A stretch of 48,654 nucleotides of DNA. It comes from an uncultured Bacteroidales bacterium (GTDB lineage Bacteria; Bacteroidota; Bacteroidia; Bacteroidales; P3). Made by a program: the position numbers and the translations under genes. The stretch lies in the NCBI GenBank assembly GCA_944320465.1, contig CALUHO010000023.1, positions 1-48,654 on the forward strand. The letters are read 5' to 3'. Of this stretch, positions 8,324 to 16,763 are shown one piece after another. Each line of letters starts with the position of its first letter. The first letter of the stretch is position 1. The notes under the pieces were generated by a model that was given only the letters and a program-made list of their open reading frames with translations, ran no database searches and had not been told where the DNA came from.

Positions 8324-9670
8324 ATGGACGCATTTCTTGCCTATCTCGGATATTCGGCCATCGGCATCGCCGTCTTCTACCTCTTTTTCAAGCTTTTGCT
8401 TAGCAAGGACAAGAGCTTCCGATTCAACCGTGCCTTGATTTTAGCCTCGGCCTTCCTCTCCATGATCCTGCCCTGCATCCATCTCGAAATGAATTTCTTG
8501 CCCGAGAACCCATCCGGAGGCATGGCCTTGGACTTCCTGCAAACGAAGCCCATTTCCACAACGGCATCCGGTATCGCGGGAAATCCTTCTTCGACAACAA
8601 TTTCCAGTCCCATCCTGTCCGGAATCTACTTCCTTGGCCTTGTCCTCTGCCTGCTCCATATCGGCATCCTCCCCTGCTTGAGATTGCACCGGTTGGTTTC
8701 TAAAGGGAAAACCCTTGAAACGCAAGGAAGCATCAAGATTCTTTCCATCCCGGAAGCGATTCCGGCCATGAGCTGGTTCCATTACATCTTGCTGCCGGAT
8801 ATTTCCGGTAAAGAGTTCAACCCGTACATGTTGCAGCATGAAAAAGCCCATATCCGCTCCGGGCATTCCTACGACTTGGTGTTCATGGACTTGATTTGCC
8901 TGCTGCAATGGTTCAATCCGTTTGTGTGGCTGTTTCTCAAGGAGTTGAAAACCGTGCATGAATACGAGGCGGATGCCATGGTGCTGCATTCCGGAGCCGA
9001 TGCCAAAGGCTACCAATATCTGCTAATCGAGGAAACCATGGGCCGGGACCGGTACCACCTGGCCCATCTCTTTAATACTAACCTTAAAAAACGTTTGACC
9101 ATGATTCAGAAAAAGAAATTCTCGAAATGGGTCTATGCAAAAGCTTTGTATATGATCCCGCTGGTAACGACTTCCTTGGTCGTGTTCGCCCGGCAGCCAG
9201 AGAATCCCGCTTCTTTGGTATCGACGGGGGAACCGGAATCTTCCTTCGCAAAAGCCTTGCCCCAGGAAGGGGATTTGGCAAAACCGGTGAAGCAGGCGAA
9301 CCCGGACGAACTTGCATCCCCCACCAAGGAGCAAGACACGTATGCTATCCCGGATAAGAGGCCTCAAGCTCCGGAAGGTTTCCTCGATTGGATAAGCCAA
9401 GAAATCAAGTATCCTGAAGCATTGCAGAAAACCGGGGCGGAAGCCACCGTTTACGTCGGCTTCACGGTCCGGAAAGACGGCAGCCTTGGTGACATCGAGC
9501 CCATGGAACTCCGGATTACCGGCAAGAAAGCAGAGGCGGATTACAGCCTGTTCGAAAAAGAAGCCGTCCGGATCATATCGAAATCCCCGGCATGGACGCC
9601 CGGTGAAACGGACGGGAAAAAAGTGGACGTACGCTATGTTCTGCCCCTTGTGTTCAGAGAAAGGAAATAG
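8324..9670 (+). CDS. BlaR1-type M56 peptidase with C-terminal TonB domain
   Basis: The 448-residue membrane protein has an N-terminal pair of helices (about residues 5-55), another segment near 100-118, and the zinc-binding His172-Glu-Lys-Ala-His176 (LQHEKAHIRSGH) followed by a helix (YDLVFMDLICLLQWFNPFVW). A further helix near 273-293 precedes a Pro/Glu-rich linker and a C-terminal TonB-like domain (about 345-448, YPEALQKTGAEATVYVGFTV). This BlaR1-TonB form is common in Bacteroidetes. It partners with the BlaI repressor directly upstream. No beta-lactamase lies nearby, so the signal is probably not a simple beta-lactam response. Confidence 0.9.
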   Translation: MDAFLAYLGYSAIGIAVFYLFFKLLLSKDKSFRFNRALILASAFLSMILPCIHLEMNFLPENPSGGMALDFLQTKPISTTASGIAGNPSSTTISSPILSGIYFLGLVLCLLHIGILPCLRLHRLVSKGKTLETQGSIKILSIPEAIPAMSWFHYILLPDISGKEFNPYMLQHEKAHIRSGHSYDLVFMDLICLLQWFNPFVWLFLKELKTVHEYEADAMVLHSGADAKGYQYLLIEETMGRDRYHLAHLFNTNLKKRLTMIQKKKFSKWVYAKALYMIPLVTTSLVVFARQPENPASLVSTGEPESSFAKALPQEGDLAKPVKQANPDELASPTKEQDTYAIPDKRPQAPEGFLDWISQEIKYPEALQKTGAEATVYVGFTVRKDGSLGDIEPMELRITGKKAEADYSLFEKEAVRIISKSPAWTPGETDGKKVDVRYVLPLVFRERK

Positions 9671-10062
9671 GCCGATCGAGTAGGCGAACGGGGCTTGGCT
9701 GCTTCCGTGTAGACCGGAAGCACCAAGCCTCATTCATGGAATCGATATTCCCTGCCTTTTGCCTCCCCTTCTTAAATCACAAACAAACGACAGCCGACGT
9801 AACATAACCACTCATGATAACATGTCCGGAAACGATAATGACACCATCGGACATCACTCCGACTCTGGCATTTTCCATCAGGCATCAATACCTCCTCCAC
9901 ATACTTTCCGTCATTGAAGTCGTAGATGCAAACAAAACACATCTCCCTTTCTATCATTTTATTATAAATTCAAAATATGAAAGCGCCTTGCGCAACAATA
10001 CCATGAAGGCTTTGCTAAATATAATGTCCGCTATTGTGTTGCTTGAAAAAGCACAGAATTCT
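9671..10062. other. Gene-free stretch between BlaR1 and Abi genes
   Basis: A perfect-looking hairpin occurs at 9692-9729: GGCTTGG and TGCTTCCG pair with CGGAAGCA and CCAAGCC. It is a plausible transcript end for the BlaI/BlaR1 operon, although no T-run follows. The rest turns AT-rich toward the Abi gene. A 61-codon minus-strand frame (9772-9957) shows no recognisable family and I do not call it. Confidence 0.5.
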
Positions 10063-10992
10063 CTATTTTTCCTGCCAAACAGGGAGGGACTTCCAGTTCT
10101 TTGGAAATCCCATATCTTTAAGGTCAAGCAGACGACAATCAGATTCGAGTAACTCTTTGATATTCTTTTTAAAGCTGCTTCCAGGGCTAATAATATCAAG
10201 TATATATGCGATACAAGACAGCTCAGCAAACAACTTGTTCGTGCGTATTTGCCTAATCATAGCTCTATTCATGAACGGATAAAGAGTATCATATGGCAAT
10301 ATTACGCTAACCATAAAACGGCGATTCCAAATACGACTGTGATGAGCACAACAATTTCGGAGATTGGAAATGGCGTGCAACCAATTCTCCAATATAGCTA
10401 CTTTCTTCAAGCCGAATTGCCCGGTAATATGCTCTTTACGGTTGTCTAACTTTAAAGATTGAAACAAACGACTCAAGGTGGCAAACGACACCACTTCGAG
10501 TGCCATCCAGCTTGGCGGCATCGGAGGATTTCCGTATTTAGAATTGTAATGCTTGATAAAATCTTCGTTACTGCGATTCACATCCGTTTCTATATGTTCC
10601 ATCAAGTCGTCATAGGCGAAACGATATAAACTTTTATCATCATACCAATGGCTGTTACCTGTAGTTTCAGCATAGACCTGTACGATTTTCGCACGCACTG
10701 CCACTTCAATCTTTTCAATGGCATTGAATATAAACGAACGCAGCCTGCGGTCAAAACAATAAAGGTCAATGATATCTTTAAAATGAATATCTCTACGAAC
10801 GAAATTGTGTCCGGAATCCTCACCATTCTCTTGGAACGGATAAGTGTAAGCACGAAGTCGATAGTAGCTAATATTAGAAAGATAAGCAATTGCCTCGTTT
10901 TCATCATCAAAAACGAGCCCCCGTTGTTTAAGCCGTACAACTTGTCCAACGATTGTCAACGGTTTCTTGGTATAGTCTATTCGATTGGTCAA
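10063..10992 (-). CDS. Abi-family (AbiD/AbiF, Abi_2) HEPN protein
   Basis: The 309-residue protein has the Abi_2 family features: KKPLTIVGQVVRLKQRGL at the N-terminus, YYRLRAYTYPF at about 43-53, FDRRLRSFIFNAIEKIEVAVRAKI, and the catalytic HEPN motif R202-N-C-C-A-H207 within LRNCCAHHSRIWNR. Family members act in phage abortive infection; the R-x4-H motif predicts metal-independent ribonuclease activity. The gene is AT-rich compared with surrounding genes. Immediately upstream on the same strand are a short hairpin RNA candidate and a promoter (11025-11084), the arrangement expected for abiF RNA-associated modules. Confidence in the family is high; the phage phenotype is inference. Confidence 0.92.
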   Translation of the reverse strand: MTNRIDYTKKPLTIVGQVVRLKQRGLVFDDENEAIAYLSNISYYRLRAYTYPFQENGEDSGHNFVRRDIHFKDIIDLYCFDRRLRSFIFNAIEKIEVAVRAKIVQVYAETTGNSHWYDDKSLYRFAYDDLMEHIETDVNRSNEDFIKHYNSKYGNPPMPPSWMALEVVSFATLSRLFQSLKLDNRKEHITGQFGLKKVAILENWLHAISNLRNCCAHHSRIWNRRFMVSVILPYDTLYPFMNRAMIRQIRTNKLFAELSCIAYILDIISPGSSFKKNIKELLESDCRLLDLKDMGFPKNWKSLPVWQEK

Positions 10993-11017
10993 TTCAATAA
11001 GAAGCTACAATATAAAA

Positions 11018-11070
11018 ACTCGAAGACCTCCCCGGGTGCGCTGTTCTACGGGAAGCGTGGGAGGTCATAT
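11018..11070 (-). ncRNA. Candidate abiF-like small structured RNA
   Basis: On the minus strand, eight-base arms GACCTCCC (11066-11059) and GGGAGGTC (11032-11025) enclose about 26 bases. These hold a CGCT/AGCG mini-hairpin and a TCCCG/CGGGG complement that could form a pseudoknot. TCGAGTTTTTATA follows, like a short U-tract. A Bacteroidetes -7 box (TATCTTTG) lies just upstream, so transcription would begin about 5 bases before the hairpin. The RNA lies about 30 bases before the Abi start. A conserved abiF RNA next to Abi_2 genes is described; I assign this one by position and shape only. Confidence 0.55.
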
Positions 11071-11076
11071 TAATTG

Positions 11077-11084
11077 CAAAGATA
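11077..11084 (-). promoter_or_regulatory. -7 promoter box of the Abi RNA/Abi gene
   Basis: TATCTTTG on the minus strand matches TAnnTTTG. No clear TTTG is seen at the -33 position. Its spacing places the transcript start around 11070-11073, just before the hairpin. Confidence 0.55.
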
Positions 11085-11147
11085 ATACTTTTATTTGATT
11101 CTGCTATAGGATGTAAGAAAAAAAAATCTGTTTTGCTCCCCCTGTTT

Positions 11148-12584
11148 TCAGCTTTCCACCTCCCACTCCTCGATGGTCCCCATTCCGGACGAGAACGAGA
11201 CCCCGATTTTGAACAGTTGGCGGGAATCGCCCGCATAAGGCCGGGCATAGCCTTTCTCCTCGATTTGGCGCAAGGCATCCACTTCGCTCCGGCGCATCGC
11301 TACCACCAACGACTGTATCCAGGAACGCATCTCCTGACGCGGTTGCAAATAATCGTTCGCTTTCGCGCAGCTTTCTCCGCCTCGGCATAGCTCAAACTTC
11401 GTTTGGCTCTGCGCTCGGCTTAATCGAAAGGTTCGCCACTAAAGACACAAAGCTTCTTGCCACCTCCTTGTTCGGGAAGTCCAATTGGAAAGTCCCGAAC
11501 TCGGCATCATATTTCTTGATAGTCAAATATCCGCTCTGATATATCATCGGAAGCGGCTTCTCCACCGTGGCCCTGTAATCCACAAATTCCTGCGGGGCGT
11601 AATAGCGCCCCACCAAACGGTCCAAGCCCTCCTGCGAATGAGACAACAACCGAATCAGATAGGTAGGGTTCCCCGTACTGAACCAGAACGACCCCAAATC
11701 CTGATCGTTGAACGCCCGCAACAAGCTGTAGGGGTTGTAGATGTCGGTCATCCGCTTACTGAAATGATACCCGTCGTACATGTCTTTCAGCCTCGCCAGC
11801 ATCTCTTCCCGGCTACACCCCTCGGACTGCGCCAACTGGGTCACCGGTCCGGCAAAATATTGCTCCAACTCCTCCTGGGTAATCCCGCAAATCGCCTCGT
11901 AAGCCGCGTTCATACTGATATCGGTGGCCTGGTTGAAACCGCTGAACACGCTCACCTGCGAAAACTTGGTCACCCCCGTCAACAACACGAATTCCAAATC
12001 GGCATCGGCCAGCTTGAAAACCGAGTAGAATGCCTTCAGAATATCCCGATGACGATCTCCTAACAAGCATTCCTGTCCGTTCAAAGTGGTTTTGCAACCG
12101 GTATCGAGCACATCCAGCAACGGCTTGTCGTACTCGTCCACCAGCACCACGCAACGACGGCCATATCGCTGGTGCGCCTGCCGCAAGACGTAGGAGAAAC
12201 GGTCTCCGAGAATGGTCGCTGCCGGGTTCTTGCCAAATCGAGTTCCCATCCCGACACGTATTGTTCCAGTTTCCCCTCCAGTTGCCCGGATGCCAAGAAA
12301 TCCACCCCGTTGAAATCCACATGGGACACCGGGTATTCAAGCCATTCGGTCTTCAATTCCGCCATCGCCAAGCCCTCGAAAAGTTCCTTCCGGCCCTCGT
12401 AATAGCTTTTGAGCGTGGAGACCAGAAGGCTCTTGCCGAACCTCCGAGAGCGGCTCAGGGAATACACCCTTCCCGTCTTGACCAAGCGGTAAACCAAATC
12501 CGTCTTGTCCACATAGAAGAGACCATCTTCCCTGATTTTCTCAAACGTCTGTATTCCAAGCGGGTATTTTAACATATGTTCCAA
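11148..12584 (-). pseudogene. Decayed AAA-ATPase-like / PD-(D/E)XK gene
   Basis: The first frame (from 12584) has the family start YPLGIQTFEKIREDGLFYVDK and the P-loop-like SRSRRFGKS. At about 12229-12231 it shifts frame: WELDLA should continue as KNPAATILGDRFSYVLRQ, which is found in the next frame, and a single lost base (AA for AAA on the minus strand) explains it. The second frame continues with VVLVDEYDKPLLDVL and reaches a stop at 11392. About 100 residues containing the nuclease catalytic core are missing. A last remnant (ALRQIEEKGYARPY, IGVSFSSGMGTIEEW) survives in another frame to 11148. A family B repeat lies at the junction (11381-11420). Confidence 0.85.
11381..11420 (-). repeat. 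Repeat family B, degenerate copy inside the pseudogene
   Basis: CTCGGCATAGC, then a divergent middle, then CTCTGCGCTCGGCTT (plus-strand reading) match the copy at 37701-37744. It sits exactly where the nuclease core has been deleted, so its insertion may have accompanied the loss. Confidence 0.6.
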
Positions 12585-12646
12585 GTCATATGCAGAAAAC
12601 GAGCGAACCGGTACTTTTATGGTGAACCGGCCCTTCTGTAGCTAAG

Positions 12647-13192
12647 TTACGAAAAATCCTCTCTGGTAAAATACACCGGCTTGAACTCCGGCACGTTCAA
12701 GGAAGCCACCAAACGCTTGTAAGCCTCCAATTCGAAACTCCCGCCTTTGATCAGCATCTCGAAACTCCCGCCGAAATAAGACAGGAATTGCCCGGTCGGG
12801 CGATAGCCGTTGCGGAGGTAAAATCCCCGACGATGGACACGTTGGAGGTTGTTCCCCGCCTTCTCGTCCGTCATCTCGATGTCCACCAACTGCTTGTAAG
12901 CCGGATAAATCCGGGGAAGCTCCTGCAAGGCCGCACTTCCGTATCCCTGGGAACGCAAACCGGCTTCGATGGCAAAAAAAGAAAGATAAGCCAAGTCTCC
13001 ATGCGGCACCACGACCATGAAACCGATAAAGCCCGGCGTGTCGTACAAGGCCCAGAAATCGAAATAGCCCTGCCCGGCCCTTTCCAGCAAATATTTCGTT
13101 TCCACGTATTCCCCCGGAGGGAAAGCCTCCCGGTTCAAGTTGTCGAGCCTTGCCATGTCGGCAAAGCCAGGTTCCACCTTCCTGAATTCCAT
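12647..13192 (-). CDS. GNAT-family N-acetyltransferase
   Basis: The 181-residue protein shows the GNAT core: a strand GFIGFMVVVPHGDLAYLSFFAI, then the acetyl-CoA-binding motif A LRSQGYGSAALQ (Q-x-x-G-x-G/A), then GFYLRNGYRPTG (motif B). The family transfers an acetyl group from acetyl-CoA to an amine; the substrate here is not predictable. It is a lone gene transcribed toward the decayed PD-(D/E)XK pseudogene and has no operon partner. Confidence 0.88.
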   Translation of the reverse strand: MEFRKVEPGFADMARLDNLNREAFPPGEYVETKYLLERAGQGYFDFWALYDTPGFIGFMVVVPHGDLAYLSFFAIEAGLRSQGYGSAALQELPRIYPAYKQLVDIEMTDEKAGNNLQRVHRRGFYLRNGYRPTGQFLSYFGGSFEMLIKGGSFELEAYKRLVASLNVPEFKPVYFTREDFS

Positions 13193-13288
13193 AACAGTAT
13201 CCTCTTATCTGCCTACAAAGATAAGGATACGGCTCCAATCGGGACAAACCAACCGGAATCAACACACCTGAACTCCAAAATCCATACT

Positions 13289-13330
13289 AAAAAAGGGGCC
13301 GCACCGCGGACATTGCCACGGTACAACCCC
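13289..13330 (-). terminator. Intrinsic terminator of urocanate hydratase
   Basis: On the minus strand, GGGGTTGTACCG pairs over its full 12 bases (with G-U pairs) with CGGTGCGGCCCC, and six T follow. It lies about 75 bases beyond the gene's stop. Confidence 0.88.
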
Positions 13331-13403
13331 TGAAACTCCCGCCCCGTCTCATCAAGGCGAAAGCAAACGCTGGAAAATTTGTTTGTTTGGCGCAAACAGC
13401 CTC

Positions 13404-15401
13404 TTAGAACAACTTATCCAGCAAACCGTCCTCCACGAGGTTCGGCATCGTCACCTTCAGACCCGGATTGGCATCCATGGCCCGCTTGATCGCGAACATG
13501 GCACCCTCGTTGCGGGCCCAGGAACGGCGCGAAATGCCGTTGTTCACATCCCAGAAAAGCATCGAACGCAAACGGCGGTCGGCATCGGCCGAACCATCCA
13601 GCACCATACCAAAGCCCCCGTTGATCACTTCGCCCCAGCCTACGCCGCCTCCGTTATGCAAGCTCACCCAGGTAGCTCCCCGGAAAGAGTCGCCAATCAC
13701 GTTCTGGACCGCCATGTCGGCACAAAACGAAGAACCATCGTAGATATTGGCCGTTTCCCGGTAGGGAGAATCCGTCCCCGACACATCGTGGTGGTCACGC
13801 CCCAGGACCACCGGAGCCGACAAACGCCCGTCCTTGATGGCCTCGTTGAAAGCCGCCGCGATACGGGTACGGCCTTCGGCATCGGCATACAAGATACGAG
13901 CCTGGGAACCCACCACCAACTTGTTGGCCTTGGCACCCTTGATCCAAGTGATATTGTCGTGCATCTGCTGCTGGATTTCCTCCGGCGACTCCTTGGCCAG
14001 CTGCTCCAAAACCTCCATGGCCAGATGATCGGTCACATCCAGATCTTCCGGCTTGCCCGAAGTGCAGACCCAACGGAAAGGCCCGAAACCATAGTCGAAG
14101 CACATCGGCCCCATGATGTCCTGCACATAGGAAGGATATTTGAAAGTCCCGTCCGGATTCATCACATCGGCCCCTGCATGGCTGCTTTCAAGCAAGAACG
14201 CGTTCCCGTAATCGAAGAAATACATGCCCTTGGCAGCGCAGGCATTGATGGCGGCCACCTGGCGGCGCAAGGAAGCATAGACCTGTTCCTTGAACTTTTC
14301 CGGTTCCTCGCTCATCATGCGGTTGCTTTCCTCCAGGCTCAAGCCCGCCGGATAATAACCTCCGGCAAAAGGATTGTGCAATGAACTCTGGTCCGAACCG
14401 AGGTCCACCTGGATATTGTTCTTCACAATGTATTCCCACATGTCCACCGCGTTGCCGAGATAGGCGAACGACCGGGCCACCTTTTCTTCCCGAGCCTTGG
14501 CCACGCAGGCGAACAGCTCGTCCAAATCCTCATGAATCTCATCCACCCAGCCCTGCTCGTAACGCTTGCGGGCCGCCTTCGGGTTGATTTCGGCCGTCAC
14601 CGAAACCACCCCGGCAATGTTCCCGGCCTTGGGCTGGGCACCGCTCATGCCGCCCAGACCGCAGGTAACGAACAAAGTCCCCGCCGCCTTCTTGCCGATA
14701 CGGCGTGTGGCATTCAAGACAGTGATCGTGGTCCCGTGCACGATGCCTTGCGGGCCGATATACATGTACGAACCTGCCGTCATCTGGCCGTACTGCGTCA
14801 CACCCAAGGCATTGTAACGTTCCCAGTCGTCGGGCTTGCTATGGTTGGGAATCATCATCCCGTTGGTCACCACCACCCTCGGCGCGTCCTTGTGCGAGGG
14901 GAAAAGCCCCAGCGGATGCCCCGAATACATGACCAAGGTCTGCTCGTCGGTCATTTCCGACAGATATTTCATGACCAGACGGTACTGCGCCCAGTTCTGG
15001 AAAACGGCCCCGTTCCCGCCATAGGTAATCAGTTCATGCGGATGCTGGGCCACGGCAGGGTCCAAATTATTCTGGATCATCAGCATGATAGCTGCCGCCT
15101 GACGGCATTTGGCCGGATACTCCTCGATAGGGCGGGCGAACATCGGGTAATCCGGACGGAAACGGTACATGTAAATGCGCCCGTAGGTTTCCAGTTCCTC
15201 GGCGAACTCCGGCGCCAAGACCGCATGGTGCTTGGCGGGGAAGTAACGCAAAGCATTGCGCAGTGCCAATTTCTTCTCTTCGGCGCTCAGGATGTCCTTG
15301 CGCTTGGGCGCATGGTTCACACTCGTATCATACGCCTTAGGTTCAGGCAATACATCGGGAATCCCTTCCCGGATGGATTTTTGAAATTCTTCAGTGGTCA
15401 T
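13404..15401 (-). CDS. hutU: Urocanate hydratase
   Basis: The 665-residue protein matches the long urocanase form. It has the dinucleotide-binding loop TCGLGGMSGAQPKA (about residue 250), the active-site cysteine region GFGPFRWVCTSGKPEDL (about 446), and the conserved RDHHDVSGTDSPYRET and GVGWGEVINGGFGMVLDG blocks. It hydrates urocanate to imidazolone propionate, the second step of histidine breakdown, using tightly bound NAD. The other hut genes (ammonia-lyase, imidazolonepropionase, formiminotransferase) are not next to it, so the pathway must be completed elsewhere. It is monocistronic with its own terminator. Confidence 0.97.
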   Translation of the reverse strand: MTTEEFQKSIREGIPDVLPEPKAYDTSVNHAPKRKDILSAEEKKLALRNALRYFPAKHHAVLAPEFAEELETYGRIYMYRFRPDYPMFARPIEEYPAKCRQAAAIMLMIQNNLDPAVAQHPHELITYGGNGAVFQNWAQYRLVMKYLSEMTDEQTLVMYSGHPLGLFPSHKDAPRVVVTNGMMIPNHSKPDDWERYNALGVTQYGQMTAGSYMYIGPQGIVHGTTITVLNATRRIGKKAAGTLFVTCGLGGMSGAQPKAGNIAGVVSVTAEINPKAARKRYEQGWVDEIHEDLDELFACVAKAREEKVARSFAYLGNAVDMWEYIVKNNIQVDLGSDQSSLHNPFAGGYYPAGLSLEESNRMMSEEPEKFKEQVYASLRRQVAAINACAAKGMYFFDYGNAFLLESSHAGADVMNPDGTFKYPSYVQDIMGPMCFDYGFGPFRWVCTSGKPEDLDVTDHLAMEVLEQLAKESPEEIQQQMHDNITWIKGAKANKLVVGSQARILYADAEGRTRIAAAFNEAIKDGRLSAPVVLGRDHHDVSGTDSPYRETANIYDGSSFCADMAVQNVIGDSFRGATWVSLHNGGGVGWGEVINGGFGMVLDGSADADRRLRSMLFWDVNNGISRRSWARNEGAMFAIKRAMDANPGLKVTMPNLVEDGLLDKLF

Positions 15402-15561
15402 ATCGTTACTTTTTCAAATCTTATCTTTTCTTCTTGGGGGATGAACCCATCGCCACATATCGCCATACGCCCCGAGCCGCAACCGCCAATATCACACGCC
15501 CCTCTACGCGCCATCAAACATCCAATCGACACTCGAACCGGACAACGAAGCAGCATCCGCC

Positions 15562-15751
15562 GGCGTGTCAGAACAGGCAAGATACAAGGCCGCCGAGGGT
15601 GCGGATGAGGGATTCAGTACGTGACCGAATCCTCATCCCGAAAGGCAGTGCAAACCGATCGCAGAACCAAGCTTGCTTGGGCTATGCCGAGATGTAGCCT
15701 GCCTTTCGGCGAAGCCAAAGCAACGCCGTAGATTGCCCATTATCACACGCC
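15562..15751. repeat. Repeat family A, copy 2, supplying the MlaD stop codon
   Basis: GGCGTGTCAGAACAGGCAAG on the left is matched inversely by GGCGTGTGATAATGGGCAAT at the right end. Inside, GGATGAGGGATTC and GAATCCTCATCC pair around AGTACGTGACC. CGAAAGGCAG/CTGCCTTTCG then encloses a family B copy (15648-15691) with the palindrome CCAAGCTTGCTTGG. The right end overlaps the last codons of the MlaD-like gene: its Gly-Val-stop (GGC GTG TGA) is read from the repeat. Otherwise the gap to hutU (15402-15742) shows no gene. Confidence 0.82.
15648..15691 (+). repeat. Repeat family B, copy nested in repeat A
   Basis: GTGCAAACCGATCGCAGAAC, then CAAGCTTGCTTGGGCTATGC, then CGAG. It matches, in reverse orientation, 37701-37744 and more weakly 11381-11420 and the region after 24426. 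Confidence 0.7.
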
Positions 15752-16675
15752 AGCCTTCTTCCGGCCAAATACCGAAATATGCACATACCTCCCCGGATTC
15801 AGCCGCAAATCTTCCAACAACAGGTTCAGCTGGCGGGCCGACTCTTCCAGGTTCCAATACAGGGAATCTTCCACCAACAACTTGCCCGCGCTGCCTTCCC
15901 CGGCATTCAATCCGGCCAGCAAAGCCCGGGTCTGCCCCAAGGTCTCCGACAAGGAACGGACCATGTCCCCGATGCCAGCCTGGGCAATCGTGTCGCTGAT
16001 GGCCGCAAAATTCCCTATCATCGCGGAAATCTCGCCCTCGCTTTCATGCAAGGTCCGGCTCAGGCTCTCCACATGTGCCATCGTGGCATTTATCCTCGGG
16101 CCGTTATCAGCCAGAATCCTGTCCACACGGCCCGTCACGCTTTCCAGATTGTTCACCGAGGCCGAAAGCGCCGCCGGATCGATGCCCGACAGAATGGAAT
16201 CCACCGAACGCAATATGCTCGAAAGCTTCTGCTCCAAGGGTGCCAGCTGCGCCATCAAATCCGGCACCGACTGTCCTTGCATGTAATCGCCCGACTTCAT
16301 CATCTCCGGGCTATTCCCCAAATGCAGCACCACGCCCGAACCGCTCATCAGCCCCAAGGACTCAATCGAAGCCACCGTACCCTTATTAATAGGATACTTC
16401 TTCAAGACCCCGATGCCGACTTTGATCCTATGGTCGGTATCCGAAACGAATTCGATTTCGCTCACCCGGCCCACCTTCTTCCCATTAACCACTACCGGTC
16501 CGGAAATATTGATACCGCCCGCCGTCTCGAAAACCGCATAGAAGGTGTTCTCCTTGGTCAGGATATTGCGCCCTGCCAGAAAGAATCCCACCCAGACGAA
16601 CAAGGCGATGATGATAATCGACACCAAGCCTATTTTCCACTCCTTGGTCATATAAACCTTGTTTCCCGAACTCAT
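15743..16675 (-). CDS. MlaD/MCE-family lipid-transport protein
   Basis: The 310-residue protein has one N-terminal membrane helix (IGLVSIIIIALFVWVGFFLA). An MCE domain follows (about residues 40-120: TFYAVFETAGGINISGPVVV with the typical NGKKVGRVSEI), then a long heptad-rich helical region (about 135-285). MCE proteins form hexameric rings or tunnels that move phospholipids between the membranes. The gene follows the amidase by 88 bases on the same strand, and LptD is divergent, an arrangement common in Bacteroidales. No MlaE/MlaF permease or ATPase lies beside it. The extreme C-terminus is encoded by a family A repeat. Confidence 0.93.
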   Translation of the reverse strand: MSSGNKVYMTKEWKIGLVSIIIIALFVWVGFFLAGRNILTKENTFYAVFETAGGINISGPVVVNGKKVGRVSEIEFVSDTDHRIKVGIGVLKKYPINKGTVASIESLGLMSGSGVVLHLGNSPEMMKSGDYMQGQSVPDLMAQLAPLEQKLSSILRSVDSILSGIDPAALSASVNNLESVTGRVDRILADNGPRINATMAHVESLSRTLHESEGEISAMIGNFAAISDTIAQAGIGDMVRSLSETLGQTRALLAGLNAGEGSAGKLLVEDSLYWNLEESARQLNLLLEDLRLNPGRYVHISVFGRKKAGV

Positions 16676-16763
16676 CCGTTCAAAATTTTAAATAAAACAA
16701 ACTCCGCCTCTACAATACGCCGCAAACACACACCCATTCACCTATCGGACAGGCAAATCCATA

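Noticed and set aside
9772..9957. Minus-strand 61-codon ORF in the gap before the Abi gene
   Set aside because: No ribosome site, promoter or recognisable domain, and its Cys/Arg-rich composition is odd. Not called.
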